A stretch of DNA of 64,000 nt from Moraxella ovis (lineage in GTDB: Bacteria > Pseudomonadota > Gammaproteobacteria > Pseudomonadales > Moraxellaceae). Numbering within the stretch: position 1 is the stretch's first letter; each line of letters opens with the position of its first letter. The notes below the pieces were generated by a model that searched no databases, had not been told where the DNA came from, and saw only the letters and a list, made by a program, of their open reading frames with translations. The stretch spans positions 372,001 to 436,000 of the forward strand of contig NZ_UGPW01000001.1 of assembly GCF_900453105.1 (NCBI RefSeq). Direction: 5' to 3'. A program made the position numbers and the translations under genes. Below are positions 40,101-50,461 of the stretch, piece by piece.

Positions 40101-40667
40101 GATACCCAGATTAATGACATCACAGAGAGTATGGCGAAGCTAAAAGACGCGATCTCTGCCATCGATGAGAAGACCAAGGCGTTATTCCTGTCTACTCTGG
40201 ATGCGGTGAATGCCGAGCTTAATTCGCTATTTACCAAAGTATTCGGTGGTGGTCAGGCGAGTCTTGCGCTGATTGATGATGAGAATCTGACCAAGGCGGA
40301 TAAATGGCGAGCGGGATTGGTATTGATGGCACAACCAAAAGGTAAAAAGAACAGCCGTCTGGCGGTGCTCTCTGGCGGTGAGAAAACTTTGACTGCGCTA
40401 AGCTTGATTTTTGCGATTTTTAAACAGCATCCTGCGCCGTTCTGTGTGCTTGATGAGGTGGATGCACCGCTTGATGATGCTAACGTGGGACGTTTTACCA
40501 GCTTGATTCATGAGCTTGCCGATAGCGTGCAGTTTATTTTTATCAGTCATAATAAGCTTGCCATGCAGATCGCCGATGAATTAAAAGGCATCACCATGCC
40601 AACCGCGGGCATCTCAAGTCTCGTAACGGTCAATCTAGAAGAAGCGGAAAAATACATCGAGAGCTAA
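37104..40667 (+). CDS. smc: Chromosome partition protein SMC
   Basis: SMC is a condensin ATPase that organises and segregates the chromosome with ScpA and ScpB. The order is: Walker A [20 protein letters not shown] (about 32-51), a long coiled-coil arm (about 170-510), hinge domain (about 520-650, with [11 protein letters not shown] and [10 protein letters not shown]), return arm (about 670-1020), then the ABC signature [13 protein letters not shown] and Walker B [16 protein letters not shown]. The length, 1187 aa, is typical. No scpA or scpB is adjacent. It begins beside the divergent Zorya-like operon, whose promoter shares the 173-base gap. Confidence 0.96.
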   Translation: [1187 protein letters not shown]

Positions 40668-40680
40668 CGGCGCGCCAATA

Positions 40681-40705
40681 AAAATCCACCAAACGGTGGG
40701 TTTGT
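40681..40705. terminator. Bidirectional terminator between smc and msrA
   Basis: AAATCCACC and GGTGGGTTT pair (one T-G) around an AAAC loop, with A- and T-runs on either side. It separates two convergent genes. Confidence 0.6.
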
Positions 40706-40720
40706 GCGTTGCTCTCTATG

Positions 40721-41239
40721 TTATTTTAAATATTCACTAAAGTTGGCGCGCAGTTTGGCAAGCTTTGGCGGAATGGCAAAATTACAATACGACTGAGTCG
40801 GGTTCTTGGCGAAGAAATTTTGATGATAGTCTTCTGCCTGATAGAACTCGGGTGCGGGGCGAACTTGGGTCACGACCGCGATGCCATCTGCCTTTAAGGC
40901 GCCGATCTTGTCATGAATCATATCAAGCTGAGCGTCATCGGTATAAAAAATCACCGAGGCGTACTGTGTGCCGATGTCATTGCCTTGACGGTTTAGGGTT
41001 GTGGGGTCATGCGTGGCAAAAAACACATCCAAAATCACCGAAAGATCAATGACATTCTCATCGAAAGTCACATCGATGACTTCCACGTGACCTGTCCGCC
41101 CTGTGCAGACCGCCTCATAGTCTGCGGTCTGAGCCATACCGCCTGCATAGCCTGATACGACAGATTGCACGCCTTTTAATGATAAAAATACGCTCTCTGT
41201 GCACCAAAAACAGCCACCGCCCAAGATGATGTGTTGCAT
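40721..41239 (-). CDS. msrA: Peptide-methionine (S)-S-oxide reductase
   Basis: MsrA repairs oxidised methionine (S form). The catalytic motif GGCFWCTESVF starts at residue 8, and the conserved YAGG, TGHVEVIDVTFDE and HDPTTLNRQGNDIGTQY blocks follow. The length, 172 aa, fits a single-domain cytoplasmic MsrA without an MsrB fusion. It diverges from cmoA. Confidence 0.96.
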   Translation of the reverse strand: MQHIILGGGCFWCTESVFLSLKGVQSVVSGYAGGMAQTADYEAVCTGRTGHVEVIDVTFDENVIDLSVILDVFFATHDPTTLNRQGNDIGTQYASVIFYTDDAQLDMIHDKIGALKADGIAVVTQVRPAPEFYQAEDYHQNFFAKNPTQSYCNFAIPPKLAKLRANFSEYLK

Positions 41240-41310
41240 AATTTTTCCTTAGTTTGCCAAAAAAATGATAGAATAATACGTTTATATAGACAAATATCAC
41301 AAAATCAACC

Positions 41311-42090
41311 ATGAACGATGATACTAAGCCTAATACGGGCAATGACACGCTATTCACCACGCCGCTGGACAAGCACGCGCGCTTTAGTTTTGATGAAGAA
41401 GTGGTGGCGTGCTTTCCTGACATGATTCGCCGCAGCGTGCCAGGTTACGGGCAGATGCTTGCGATGTTGCCGATATTTGCCAAGCGTCATTTGTCCTTTG
41501 GACAGGTTAATGAATTAGGTAAAAAAATCAGCCGCATTTATGATTTGGGCTGCTCTTTGGGTGCGGTAAGTTTTGCCTTAGCGGATAAATTTGATGCTGA
41601 CGACATTGAGATTCACGCCATTGACATCTCAGTGCCGATGATTGAGCGTGCCAAATCGGTTCTTGGTGAGCATTATCCTGATCATGATATTCGCTTTGTT
41701 TTGGCGGATGTGTGCGAGATTGAATTTGAGCCATGTGACATGATTGTGCTGAATTTGACCTTGCAATTTTTACCGCCTGATGTTCGTTTGTCACTACTAC
41801 ATAAATGCCACGCCGCGCTGAATGAAGGTGGTATCTTAATTCTAACTGAGAAGACGCACCTAGTCGATGAGCAGGATGATGCTTGGCAGGTAGAGCGTTA
41901 TTATGATTTTAAGCGTGCTAATGGCTATAGTGAGCTTGAGATCAGCGGTAAGCGTAACGCTCTGGAGAATGTGCTGATTACTGATACCTTGGATGTGCAT
42001 CATGAGCGACTGGCTCAAGCTGGCTTTAGTCGTAGCCTGACATGGTTTCGGTTCTTGAACTTTGTATCGATGATTGCTTTTAAACAATAA
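41311..42090 (+). CDS. cmoA: Carboxy-S-adenosyl-L-methionine synthase
   Basis: CmoA makes carboxy-SAM from SAM and prephenate for wobble uridine modification of tRNA. The signature [20 protein letters not shown] and PGYGQML is present, followed by SAM motif [16 protein letters not shown] and [12 protein letters not shown]. The length is 259 aa. It is directly followed by cmoB, six bases after its stop. Confidence 0.95.
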   Translation: MNDDTKPNTGNDTLFTTPLDKHARFSFDEEVVACFPDMIRRSVPGYGQMLAMLPIFAKRHLSFGQVNELGKKISRIYDLGCSLGAVSFALADKFDADDIEIHAIDISVPMIERAKSVLGEHYPDHDIRFVLADVCEIEFEPCDMIVLNLTLQFLPPDVRLSLLHKCHAALNEGGILILTEKTHLVDEQDDAWQVERYYDFKRANGYSELEISGKRNALENVLITDTLDVHHERLAQAGFSRSLTWFRFLNFVSMIAFKQ

Positions 42091-42096
42091 TTGATC

Positions 42097-43107
42097 ATGA
42101 ATAATACGATTTTTAATGCTGAGCAGGCGCTATATATGCACCTGCTGCAGATGAGTAAATATCACCCAAAAGCAGGCGAGTGGATCGCTGCCATGCCCAG
42201 CTGGCTGGCTGCCATCAAGGATAAACGTCGCTATGCACATGCGCCATTTTATGCCTCTGCCATTGAGCGCTTGCCGGTAGTGCCGACCATCAGCACGAAT
42301 TTGAGCGATAAAGTTGAAGCTGTACTGGATTGGCAAATGGCTGATTTTAAAAAGACGCAAAGTCTGCTCATGAACCTAAAACCGTGGCGAAAGGGCCCGT
42401 TTTTCTTGTTATCTGATGACGAGAATAAGAGCATTCACATTGACACAGAATGGCGCTCAGACTTTAAGTGGGAGCGTGTAAGGTCGCATCTGGATCTACA
42501 GAATAAACGGATCTTAGATGTGGGTGGCGGCTCGGGTTATCATGGTTTTAGAATGCTTGGTGATGGCGCCAAATCGGTGATTGTCATTGATCCGTCTTGT
42601 CTGTTTTATCATCAGTTCATGGCGATGAAGCACTTTATGGGCGTGGATTTGCCTGTGCATTACATTCCTGTGCCGCTTGAGAGTCTGCCTAGCGACAGTG
42701 CGTTATTTGATGTGGTGTTTAGTATGGGGGTGTTGTATCATCGCGCATCACCGTTTGAGCATTTTGAGCAATTAAAAGGTCAGCTACAAAAGGGCGGTAT
42801 GCTTGTGCTTGAGACCTTGGTGGTGGATGGCGATGAGCATACTGTGCTGGTGCCAGATGATCGCTACGCGCAAATGAATAACGTGTACTTCTTGCCAAGC
42901 GTGCCTGCTTTGACCAAGTGGCTTACCAAGGCGGGCTTTAGCGATGTTCGCTGTGTGGATGTGGATGTGACTTCAACCGATGAGCAGCGGGCGACAGCGT
43001 GGATGGATTATCAGTCTTTGGCGGACTTTTTGGATAAAGACGACCCAACTAAGACAGTAGAGGGATATCCTGCACCAAAACGCGCTGTCATGATCGCAAA
43101 AAGATAA
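42097..43107 (+). CDS. cmoB: tRNA U34 carboxymethyltransferase
   Basis: CmoB transfers the carboxymethyl group of carboxy-SAM to 5-hydroxyuridine 34, giving cmo5U. The C-terminal methyltransferase domain has ILDVGGGSGYHGFRMLGDGA and VFSMGVLYHRASPFEH, and the N-terminal part includes LKPWRKGPFFL. I start at ATG 42097; a TTG at 42091 is in frame. The product is 336 aa. Confidence 0.95.
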   Translation: MNNTIFNAEQALYMHLLQMSKYHPKAGEWIAAMPSWLAAIKDKRRYAHAPFYASAIERLPVVPTISTNLSDKVEAVLDWQMADFKKTQSLLMNLKPWRKGPFFLLSDDENKSIHIDTEWRSDFKWERVRSHLDLQNKRILDVGGGSGYHGFRMLGDGAKSVIVIDPSCLFYHQFMAMKHFMGVDLPVHYIPVPLESLPSDSALFDVVFSMGVLYHRASPFEHFEQLKGQLQKGGMLVLETLVVDGDEHTVLVPDDRYAQMNNVYFLPSVPALTKWLTKAGFSDVRCVDVDVTSTDEQRATAWMDYQSLADFLDKDDPTKTVEGYPAPKRAVMIAKR

Positions 43108-43124
43108 AGGTCTTGGTCGGATGG

Positions 43125-43346
43125 TTAAATGAACCATTCGCCAAGCACCCATTCGATCACGAGTTTTGCCAAAAATCCAAAAAAACCCATACCTAAGGCG
43201 ACAAAAATCCAAAAGGTGCCTTGTTTGCCTGCTTTCGATTTTTTGGAGATGTCCCACATGATAAAGAACAAAAACGCAATAAAAATCGGCAGTAGGATGT
43301 ATAGACCTGCGGCGGTGATGGTTTCTTCTGAGACAGCTAGAATCAT
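43125..43346 (-). CDS. DUF2788 small membrane protein
   Basis: The 73-residue protein has two membrane helices (about 12-28 and 44-66) joined by a basic stretch DISKKSKAGKQGT. It matches what I recall of the DUF2788 family, which has no known function. The start is ATG 43346 instead of an upstream one at 43487, because the upstream 47 residues resemble translated intergenic sequence. Confidence 0.7.
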   Translation of the reverse strand: MILAVSEETITAAGLYILLPIFIAFLFFIMWDISKKSKAGKQGTFWIFVALGMGFFGFLAKLVIEWVLGEWFI

Positions 43347-43520
43347 GGCGGTTCTCTTTTTTATTATTGATTTTGTTCTATTATAGCATAATTTTAGATG
43401 AATGAATTGAGCCAAACATGCCAAAATTACTGACTTAAGCGCGTAAAATTTTCCACTTAATTCAAAAAACTTGCTACAATATCGCATTTATGGATTTAAT
43501 TTCATTAAATTTTAACTAAC

Positions 43521-44249
43521 ATGATAAATAAACAAAAACTGTCTGCCGTCTATAAAGAAACCGAAGTCCGAAAAAGCTCAGGGCTTTTGAGTTTGTTTTG
43601 GATGCTTTTGGCGATTGCAATTGGTGCGGTGATTGCTGTGCTGATCTATCGTTCACCCATCTTTGATGACAGACGTGCGACTGCGGTGCAGATCCAAGCA
43701 GAAGATGACATCTTTCCACAGGCCAATGCTGGCGATGCTTCTGCACCTCTGGGTACTGCGACGACTACCTCTTCTGAGCCGATTAACTATGAGTTTTATG
43801 ACATTCTGTCCAAGCAGGATTTTCGTAGCGTGCCTGAGGGTGTCAGCGTCCAAGAATCAAATGCCAATAGCGACCGAGTGGTGGGTGTCGATGCTGTCGT
43901 TCAAGCCAAAGACGAGCCAGAAGCGAAGATTGAGATCGTAGAAGAGGATGCCACCTATGATGGTGACGATGCAGCGACAGACTCGAAAGAAGATGCCAAG
44001 CCAGCAGGGACGACTTATATTCTGCAGATTAGAAGTTATTCTGATGCGGCAGCGGCAGATGAGAAGCGTGCTCAGGTCATGCTGGCAGGCGTGGATGCAG
44101 TGATTCTGCGCCGTGTGGACAGCGCAACTCAGGCGACCTTTTATCAGGTGCTATCAGCGCCCATGTCGAGCCGTGCTGAGGTGAGTGCCGCTGCGCAAAA
44201 ACTAAGCAGCAATGGCATCGATGCAGTCATCGTAGAGCAAAGACGCTAA
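43521..44249 (+). CDS. SPOR domain membrane protein, FtsN/DedD-like
   Basis: The 242-residue protein has a short cytoplasmic N-terminus, one membrane helix (about 24-43, LLSLFWMLLAIAIGAVIAVL), an acidic low-complexity periplasmic linker (about 60-160) and a C-terminal SPOR domain starting TTYILQIRSYSDAAAADEKR. SPOR domains bind denuded septal peptidoglycan, so it probably acts at the division site. It could be FtsN itself, but the essential short FtsN helix is not recognisable here; I leave the symbol empty. Confidence 0.78.
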   Translation: MINKQKLSAVYKETEVRKSSGLLSLFWMLLAIAIGAVIAVLIYRSPIFDDRRATAVQIQAEDDIFPQANAGDASAPLGTATTTSSEPINYEFYDILSKQDFRSVPEGVSVQESNANSDRVVGVDAVVQAKDEPEAKIEIVEEDATYDGDDAATDSKEDAKPAGTTYILQIRSYSDAAAADEKRAQVMLAGVDAVILRRVDSATQATFYQVLSAPMSSRAEVSAAAQKLSSNGIDAVIVEQRR

Positions 44250-44261
44250 TTCATTAATCAT

Positions 44262-44296
44262 AAAAATAACCCCTGCTAAGCCAGGGGTTATTTTTA
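44262..44296. terminator. Bidirectional terminator after the SPOR gene
   Basis: AAAAATAACCCCTG and CAGGGGTTATTTTT form a perfect 14-pair stem with a six-base loop, flanked by A- and T-runs. It separates convergent genes. Confidence 0.92.
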
Positions 44297-44326
44297 TGAG
44301 CTAAAATCAATGAGCGGTTTTGCCCG

Positions 44327-45232
44327 TCATTTTTTGAACAGTACATAGAACGCAAGGACGATCAATCCAGCTAATAGACCGACGATACCATTATAGGCAG
44401 TTTCGGTTAATCCGCCAAACACACCTGAGAGCGCTGCCAGATCTTCGGCTTGATGATGTAGGATGTCGATGCCGTGTACCAAGATACCACCACCGACCAA
44501 GAACATGGCAAGCGTCCCAGCGATGGATAAGAATTTCATGAGTTTCGGGGCAAAAGCTAGCAGACCACGACCAAGTTTTTGACTGCCTGCGCCAGGCTTT
44601 TGAGTGAGGCCTAGACCGACGTCGTCAATTTTTACGATCAGTGCAACCAGGCCATAAACACCGGCAGTCATCAAGATGGCGATGGCAGATAAGGCCAGAG
44701 CTTTGGTTTGTAATGTGCTGGCAGTCATGACGCCAAGCGAGATAACGACAATCTCAGCAGACAAGATGAAGTCAGTACGAATGGCGCCTTTGATTTTTTC
44801 TTTTTCGAGTGCAACCAAGTCCACTGATTCATCAGCGTTCGCTGCCAAGCGTTCGGCATGCGCATCTTCGTCATCTAGGTCATGAGGCAGCAGTTGAGGT
44901 GCGAATTTATGAACGATTTTCTCAGCGCCTTCAAAGCATAAAAACAAGCCGCCAATCATCAAAAGCGGCGTAATTAACCAAGCCGCTACCGCACTGATAA
45001 TGAGTGCAGCAGGTACTAAGATTAGCTTATTGACGAACGAGCCTTTTGCCACCGCCCAGACAACGGCCAGCTCGCGATCTGCACGCACACCGGTTACTTG
45101 TTGGGCGTTTAGTGCTAGGTCGTCACCCAATACGCCTGCAGTTTTTTTGGTGGCAAGTTTAGTCATCGTTGCCACGTCATCTAGGATGGTACTGATGTCA
45201 TCAAGCAACATCAATAAACTACCACCAGCCAT
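44327..45232 (-). CDS. DUF808 (YedI) family membrane protein
   Basis: The 301-residue protein begins [27 protein letters not shown], the DUF808 signature, and has about seven hydrophobic helices with a charged cytoplasmic loop (about 118-150). [21 protein letters not shown] is also conserved. E. coli YedI has no assigned function; transport or inner-membrane stress roles are speculation. It is a single gene. The 253 bases upstream to the next gene hold only AT-rich sequence. Confidence 0.85.
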   Translation of the reverse strand: MAGGSLLMLLDDISTILDDVATMTKLATKKTAGVLGDDLALNAQQVTGVRADRELAVVWAVAKGSFVNKLILVPAALIISAVAAWLITPLLMIGGLFLCFEGAEKIVHKFAPQLLPHDLDDEDAHAERLAANADESVDLVALEKEKIKGAIRTDFILSAEIVVISLGVMTASTLQTKALALSAIAILMTAGVYGLVALIVKIDDVGLGLTQKPGAGSQKLGRGLLAFAPKLMKFLSIAGTLAMFLVGGGILVHGIDILHHQAEDLAALSGVFGGLTETAYNGIVGLLAGLIVLAFYVLFKK

Positions 45233-45485
45233 AGGAACTCCAAATTGTTAATTTTTTAAGGTTATTTTGGTTAAAATTTGACACATTATACTCATCTTTT
45301 GGTAAAGAATTTGTAAAGTTTGGTAGTCGTGCATTGATGTTGATATATTTGAATAAAAATTTTTAATATGTGATTTAATTCTTATGAAAATTGTGGGATT
45401 TTGTGGCATAATAAGCGGATAACTGTGATTATCTGGCTGAGATTTTTGGCCTGATCTTGATGTTTTAATATTATTTGGAGATATT

Positions 45486-45755
45486 ATGAAAGTTCAAGTT
45501 TTGGTAGCGGCATTGGCTGCAGCGGTACTGGTATCAGCGTGTGGTGACAAGCATGAAAAAGTTCATGCGGTTGATAAAGTGGCAGAGGCAGAAGCGGCCG
45601 CCATCGAAAAAGCCCCAAAGGCTGAAGAAGTGAAGTTCGACGACCACGGTCAGCCAACATTTGTTGAAGCATCTGGTGCGACCACTACAACGCCAGCAAC
45701 TGATTCAGACACTGAAGCTTCTACAGATGCTGCCGTTACCACTGAAAGCAAATAA
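45486..45755 (+). CDS. Small lipoprotein, Glu/Ala/Thr-rich
   Basis: The 89-residue precursor has a signal KVQVLVAALAAAVLVSAC with lipobox VSAC (Cys19). The mature part is a low-complexity chain rich in Ala, Glu, Lys and Thr with no domain I recognise. A GGAGATATT ribosome site precedes the ATG. It is probably an outer-membrane lipoprotein; the function is unknown. Confidence 0.78.
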   Translation: MKVQVLVAALAAAVLVSACGDKHEKVHAVDKVAEAEAAAIEKAPKAEEVKFDDHGQPTFVEASGATTTTPATDSDTEASTDAAVTTESK

Positions 45756-45795
45756 TAAATTGTTCTAATTTATCCAAATTATGCGCAGATTTTGA

Positions 45796-45824
45796 TTGTA
45801 TTTTGTCTGTGCATCATTTATAAT
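45796..45824 (+). promoter_or_regulatory. Promoter of rpsU
   Basis: TTGTAT (45796-45801), a 17-base spacer and TATAAT (45819-45824) lie 153 bases before rpsU. The long leader contains CCGCCCAGCGG, a small inverted repeat of unknown meaning. Confidence 0.65.
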
Positions 45825-45976
45825 ATTGCGCTTGTCTTAGCTTGATTTTGGCTAGACAATCCGCCCAGCGGAAATAACCATCCCGATTTGAGCTGATGCC
45901 CACGCCCAAGACCGTGACGCTATATAATATAATACAGCCTGATCGATGCCATCTGTCTTGTTATTAGGAGTGTCCC

Positions 45977-46192
45977 ATGCCTTTAGTTAAGGTTAAAGAG
46001 AACGAACCAGTTGATATCGCTATCCGTCGCTTCAAGCGCGCGTGTGAAAAAGCAGGTGTATTGGCTGACGTTCGTAAAAAAGAATTCTTCGAAAAGCCAA
46101 CGCAAGAACGTAAGCGCAAAAAAGCCGCTGCTGTTAAGCGTTACAAGAAAAAAGTATGGCGCGAGCAAGTTCGCACAGTACGTAAATACTAA
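45977..46192 (+). CDS. rpsU: 30S ribosomal protein S21
   Basis: S21 helps position mRNA on the 30S platform. The 71 residues begin [20 protein letters not shown] and end in a very basic tail [19 protein letters not shown], as in gammaproteobacteria. TTAGGAGTG provides a strong ribosome site. It is not followed by dnaG and rpoD as in E. coli. Confidence 0.97.
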   Translation: MPLVKVKENEPVDIAIRRFKRACEKAGVLADVRKKEFFEKPTQERKRKKAAAVKRYKKKVWREQVRTVRKY

Positions 46193-46218
46193 TCTATATA
46201 ACAAGATTTGTATTGATA

Positions 46219-46252
46219 AAACCTCGAATTAGTTCGGGGTTTTTTATTTTGA
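46219..46252 (+). terminator. Terminator of rpsU
   Basis: AAACCTCGAA and TTCGGGGTTT pair (one T-G) around a TTAG loop and run into TTTTATTTT. Confidence 0.85.
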
Positions 46253-46270
46253 GTAGATTGAATGCTAAAT

Positions 46271-46299
46271 AAAAAAACCTGCCGCTAGGCAGGTTTTTT
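46271..46299. terminator. Terminator of the minus-strand lipoprotein gene
   Basis: AAAAAACCTGCC and GGCAGGTTTTTT form a perfect 12-pair stem with a GCTA loop. It can act on both strands and backs up the rpsU terminator. Confidence 0.88.
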
Positions 46300-46310
46300 G
46301 AATGCGATGA

Positions 46311-46598
46311 TTATTCGGCAGATGCTTCAGCAGGCTGTGCAATCTCGTCATGCTTAACAGTAGAGTCAGCAGTTGGACGCTGTGCGCCAGCTTCTTGAGT
46401 TTGTTGCATGTCAGCTAATGCTGCTTCATGTTTTGCTTCGTGGTCATATTCTGGACCTTCACCTACTGGATATTCGGTGCTTTCTACTTGAGAGAAATTG
46501 CTTTCTTTGTAGAAAATTTTGTCAGAAGCTTTGGTGATTGCGTTACAGCCAGTTAGTACAACTGCAGTACAGATTGCGCTTAGAGCTAGTAGTTTCAT
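46311..46598 (-). CDS. Small lipoprotein
   Basis: The 95-residue precursor has signal MKLLALSAICTAVVLTGC with lipobox LTGC (Cys18). The mature part has YKESNFSQVESTEYPVGEGP and a hydrophilic Ala/Glu/His-rich tail. I do not recognise the family. It is convergent with rpsU and separated from it by two terminators. Confidence 0.75.
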   Translation of the reverse strand: MKLLALSAICTAVVLTGCNAITKASDKIFYKESNFSQVESTEYPVGEGPEYDHEAKHEAALADMQQTQEAGAQRPTADSTVKHDEIAQPAEASAE

Positions 46599-46808
46599 GG
46601 GTTTGATTCCTAAAAATGGATGGAAGGGGGTTAATTTAAAAGGATTATAGCAAAGTTTAAAATCATAGAAAAGATACAGATACGTTTTTGATACAAAACT
46701 TCAATTTCAGAATTGCTTGTATAAAAATCATCCACTAGGCAGTGTGGTAAGATTGCCTAGTTTGGAATTTTTTGTTCGTATTTCGAGAGATGGGCTTATG
46801 AGGGGATT

Positions 46809-47150
46809 TTGCCAAGCATTGCCATGAGTGAGTTTGTGCTGGGGATGGCGGTGGCGTTGGGCGTACTTGCCGTGGTGGCAATTATCATGGCAAAAACGTC
46901 CGTCAAATTACCCATTCCGCTATTATTTAAGGTCTTAACGTGGCTCATCTATGCCTTAGGATTTAAGATTTTGGGTGTGAGTATTTCGGCACTGCAACTG
47001 ACAGGGCATTTGCCCCGAGACGTCGTGGATGTGCCTAGCGTGGCGTTTTTGGGGATTTATCCGAGCGTACAAGGCTTGGTGGTGCAGGCGGTGTATGTGG
47101 CAATATGTGTATTGGTGTGGTTCATGTCTGTACGCAAATCAGTTAAATAA
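46809..47150 (+). pseudogene. Fragment of an FTR1-family iron permease (C-terminal part)
   Basis: The 113-codon frame encodes three hydrophobic segments and the blocks LPIPLLFKVLTWLIYALGFK, LGVSISALQLTGHLP and FLGIYPSVQGLVVQ, which resemble the C-terminal third of FTR1-type ferrous/ferric iron permeases. The N-terminal REGLE-containing helices, needed for transport, are absent, and the frame is closed by a stop at 46758-46760. I therefore read it as a decayed remnant. The only possible starts are TTG 46809 and ATG 46824, with no well-placed ribosome site. An intact unknown small membrane protein is the alternative. Confidence 0.5.
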
Positions 47151-47250
47151 AAGCAATCCACCGCAACAATATGAAAATTTAACTGTAAAACCATAGAAAA
47201 ATTAGGTATATTATCAGCATAAACTTATAACTAATAATTAGCGAGGCAAC

Positions 47251-47763
47251 ATGCAACACCCAGCTAAAAAAATCTCTCTTGTAACCGCCTTAATCTTCGC
47301 ATTAAGCGCCTGCGGTGGTGATAAAGCTCCTGAAAAAGCACCAGAGCCTGCCAAAGTAGAAACCGCACCTGCTGCTACAGCAGAGGTACCTGCGGAAAAT
47401 AAAGCAGAAGTCACCCAAGAGCCGATCCAAGAACCTGCCACAGAAGCAGAGTTAGCGCAAGCACCAGAGCCTGTAGCTGAGGCGCCTACTGAGACAGCTG
47501 CTGCGCCTGTTGAGGCGCTATCTATCGAGGAAGGTAAGAAGCGTTACGAGCAAACCTGTAAGGTTTGCCATGATCAAGGGCTGCTTGATGCGCCGAAGCT
47601 TAGCGATAAAGCAGAGTGGGCAAAACGCCTAGAAAAAGGCGTTGATAAGTTGCACGAGCATTCTGCTAAGGGCTTTAATAAGATGCCTGCGCAGGCGGTA
47701 GGAGCTGTCACAGAAGCAGAAGTATATGCAGCAGTTGATTATATGCTAGAGCAAGCTAAGTAA
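47251..47763 (+). CDS. Lipoprotein c-type cytochrome (cytochrome c5 type)
   Basis: The 170-residue precursor has signal KISLVTALIFALSAC with lipobox LSAC (Cys21), a long Pro/Ala/Glu-rich spacer (about 25-90), and a c-type heme domain with CKVCH (about 107-111) and the probable axial Met in NKMPAQ. This matches class I c5-type electron carriers tethered to a membrane. It probably shuttles electrons in the periplasm. The upstream FTR1 fragment is notable, because FTR1 permeases are often associated with periplasmic cytochromes, but any link is inferred. Confidence 0.85.
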   Translation: MQHPAKKISLVTALIFALSACGGDKAPEKAPEPAKVETAPAATAEVPAENKAEVTQEPIQEPATEAELAQAPEPVAEAPTETAAAPVEALSIEEGKKRYEQTCKVCHDQGLLDAPKLSDKAEWAKRLEKGVDKLHEHSAKGFNKMPAQAVGAVTEAEVYAAVDYMLEQAK

Positions 47764-47786
47764 TCATTTGTATTAATTAATAATAA

Positions 47787-47816
47787 AAAAAACCACGTCC
47801 TAAGACGTGGTTTTGC
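47787..47816. terminator. Bidirectional terminator after the cytochrome gene
   Basis: AAAACCACGTC and GACGTGGTTTT form a perfect 11-pair stem with a CTAA loop, serving the cytochrome gene and the minus-strand metY remnant. Confidence 0.9.
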
Positions 47817-47821
47817 TTCTT

Positions 47822-49120
<1,299 letters not shown>

Positions 49121-49177
49121 TCAAGCAATATCATAACAAAATTATCAAAAAGGACAAGGCGGGATTGTTTATAAAGT

Positions 49178-49210
49178 AAAAAATCCACTCGCATGGAGTG
49201 GATTTTTTGT
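49178..49210. terminator. Terminator of the nqr operon
   Basis: AAAAATCCACTC and GAGTGGATTTTTT form a 12-pair stem with a short loop and T-runs on both strands, just beyond the nqrF stop. Confidence 0.9.
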
Positions 49211-49219
49211 TGGTCGGGA

Positions 49220-50452
49220 TTAGCCACCGAAGTCATCAAGTAAGATGTTTTCATCTTCTACGCCCAAATCTTTGAGCATCTTGATAACTGCAGCATTCAT
49301 CACCGGAGGACCACACATATAGAATTCACAGTCTTCTGGTGCTGGGTGGTCTTTTAGATACTCTTCATAAAGCACGTTATGAATGAATCCAGTGTAACCT
49401 TCCCAGTTGTCTTCAGGCTGTGGATCAGACAGGGCAACGTGCCATTCGAAGTTGTCGAATTCTGCTGCCAGACCGTCATAATCTTCAACGTAGAACATCT
49501 CACGCTTAGAACGCGCACCATACCAGAAGCTGATTTTACGATCTGATTTTAGGCGTTTTAATTGGTCAAAGATGTGTGAACGCATCGGTGCCATACCTGC
49601 ACCACCACCGATGAATACCATCTCAGCCTTGGTGTCTTTTGCGAAGAATTCACCATAAGGGCCAGATACGGTGATCTTGTCACCTGGTTTTAGGCTAAAT
49701 ACATAAGATGACATCTTGCCTGGTGGGATGCCTTCAGGACCACGCGGCGGAGGACTTGCAATACGAATGTTAAACTTGATGATACCCTTTTCTTCTGGGT
49801 AGTTGGCCATCGAATAAGCACGGATCACAGGTTCATCAACCTTAGATGTATAGCGCCATAGGTCAAAGTTATCCCAATCTTCATGATATTCTTTGGCGAT
49901 GTCAAAGTCTTTATAGTGTACTTCGTGCGGTGGCGCTTCTAACTGCACATAACCGCCTGCACGGAACGGTACAACTTCGCCCTCAGGAATCTTCAAGGTA
50001 AGCTCTTTTATGAACGTTGCTACGTTTTCGTTAGAGATAACCTCACATTCCCATTTTTTGACATCGAAGAATTCAGGATCGATCTCGATCTTCATGTCTT
50101 GTTTTACCGCAACCTGACACGCCAAACGCATGCCTTCACGGATTTCACCTTGAGTAAAATGACCTTCTTCGGTAGGTAGGATTGAACCACCACCGTCAAG
50201 TACTTTACAGCGACACTGACCACAAGTACCACCACCACCACAAGCTGATGATAGGAAGATACCTTCGCCAGCTAGGGTTTGTAGTAATTTACCACCTGCA
50301 GCTGTGGTGACGTTGTTGTCAGGATTGTCATTGATATTGATCGTTACCTTGCCTGAGCTGACAAGGCGCGAGCGTGCTATCAAAATCACCACCACCAAGC
50401 TCATGATAATGGCGGTAAACATGGCGACACCGCCTAATGCTGTACCAAACAT
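49220..50452 (-). CDS. nqrF: Na+-NQR subunit F
   Basis: NqrF is the NADH-oxidising entry subunit of the sodium-pumping NADH:quinone reductase. It has one N-terminal helix (about 5-26), a 2Fe-2S ferredoxin domain with [12 protein letters not shown] and a distal LACQV cysteine, a FAD domain with [11 protein letters not shown], and an NADH domain with [13 protein letters not shown] and the C-terminal YMCGPPVMN. The length is 410 aa. It closes the nqrABCDEF operon. No nqrM maturation gene follows it, although nqrM often does in other genomes. Confidence 0.97.
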   Translation of the reverse strand: MFGTALGGVAMFTAIIMSLVVVILIARSRLVSSGKVTININDNPDNNVTTAAGGKLLQTLAGEGIFLSSACGGGGTCGQCRCKVLDGGGSILPTEEGHFTQGEIREGMRLACQVAVKQDMKIEIDPEFFDVKKWECEVISNENVATFIKELTLKIPEGEVVPFRAGGYVQLEAPPHEVHYKDFDIAKEYHEDWDNFDLWRYTSKVDEPVIRAYSMANYPEEKGIIKFNIRIASPPPRGPEGIPPGKMSSYVFSLKPGDKITVSGPYGEFFAKDTKAEMVFIGGGAGMAPMRSHIFDQLKRLKSDRKISFWYGARSKREMFYVEDYDGLAAEFDNFEWHVALSDPQPEDNWEGYTGFIHNVLYEEYLKDHPAPEDCEFYMCGPPVMNAAVIKMLKDLGVEDENILLDDFGG

Positions 50453-50461
50453 GTTCTCTCC

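Noticed and set aside
41254..41274. Promoter TTGCCA...TAGAAT before cmoA
   Set aside because: Spacing between the boxes is only about 9 bases, too short for sigma-70.
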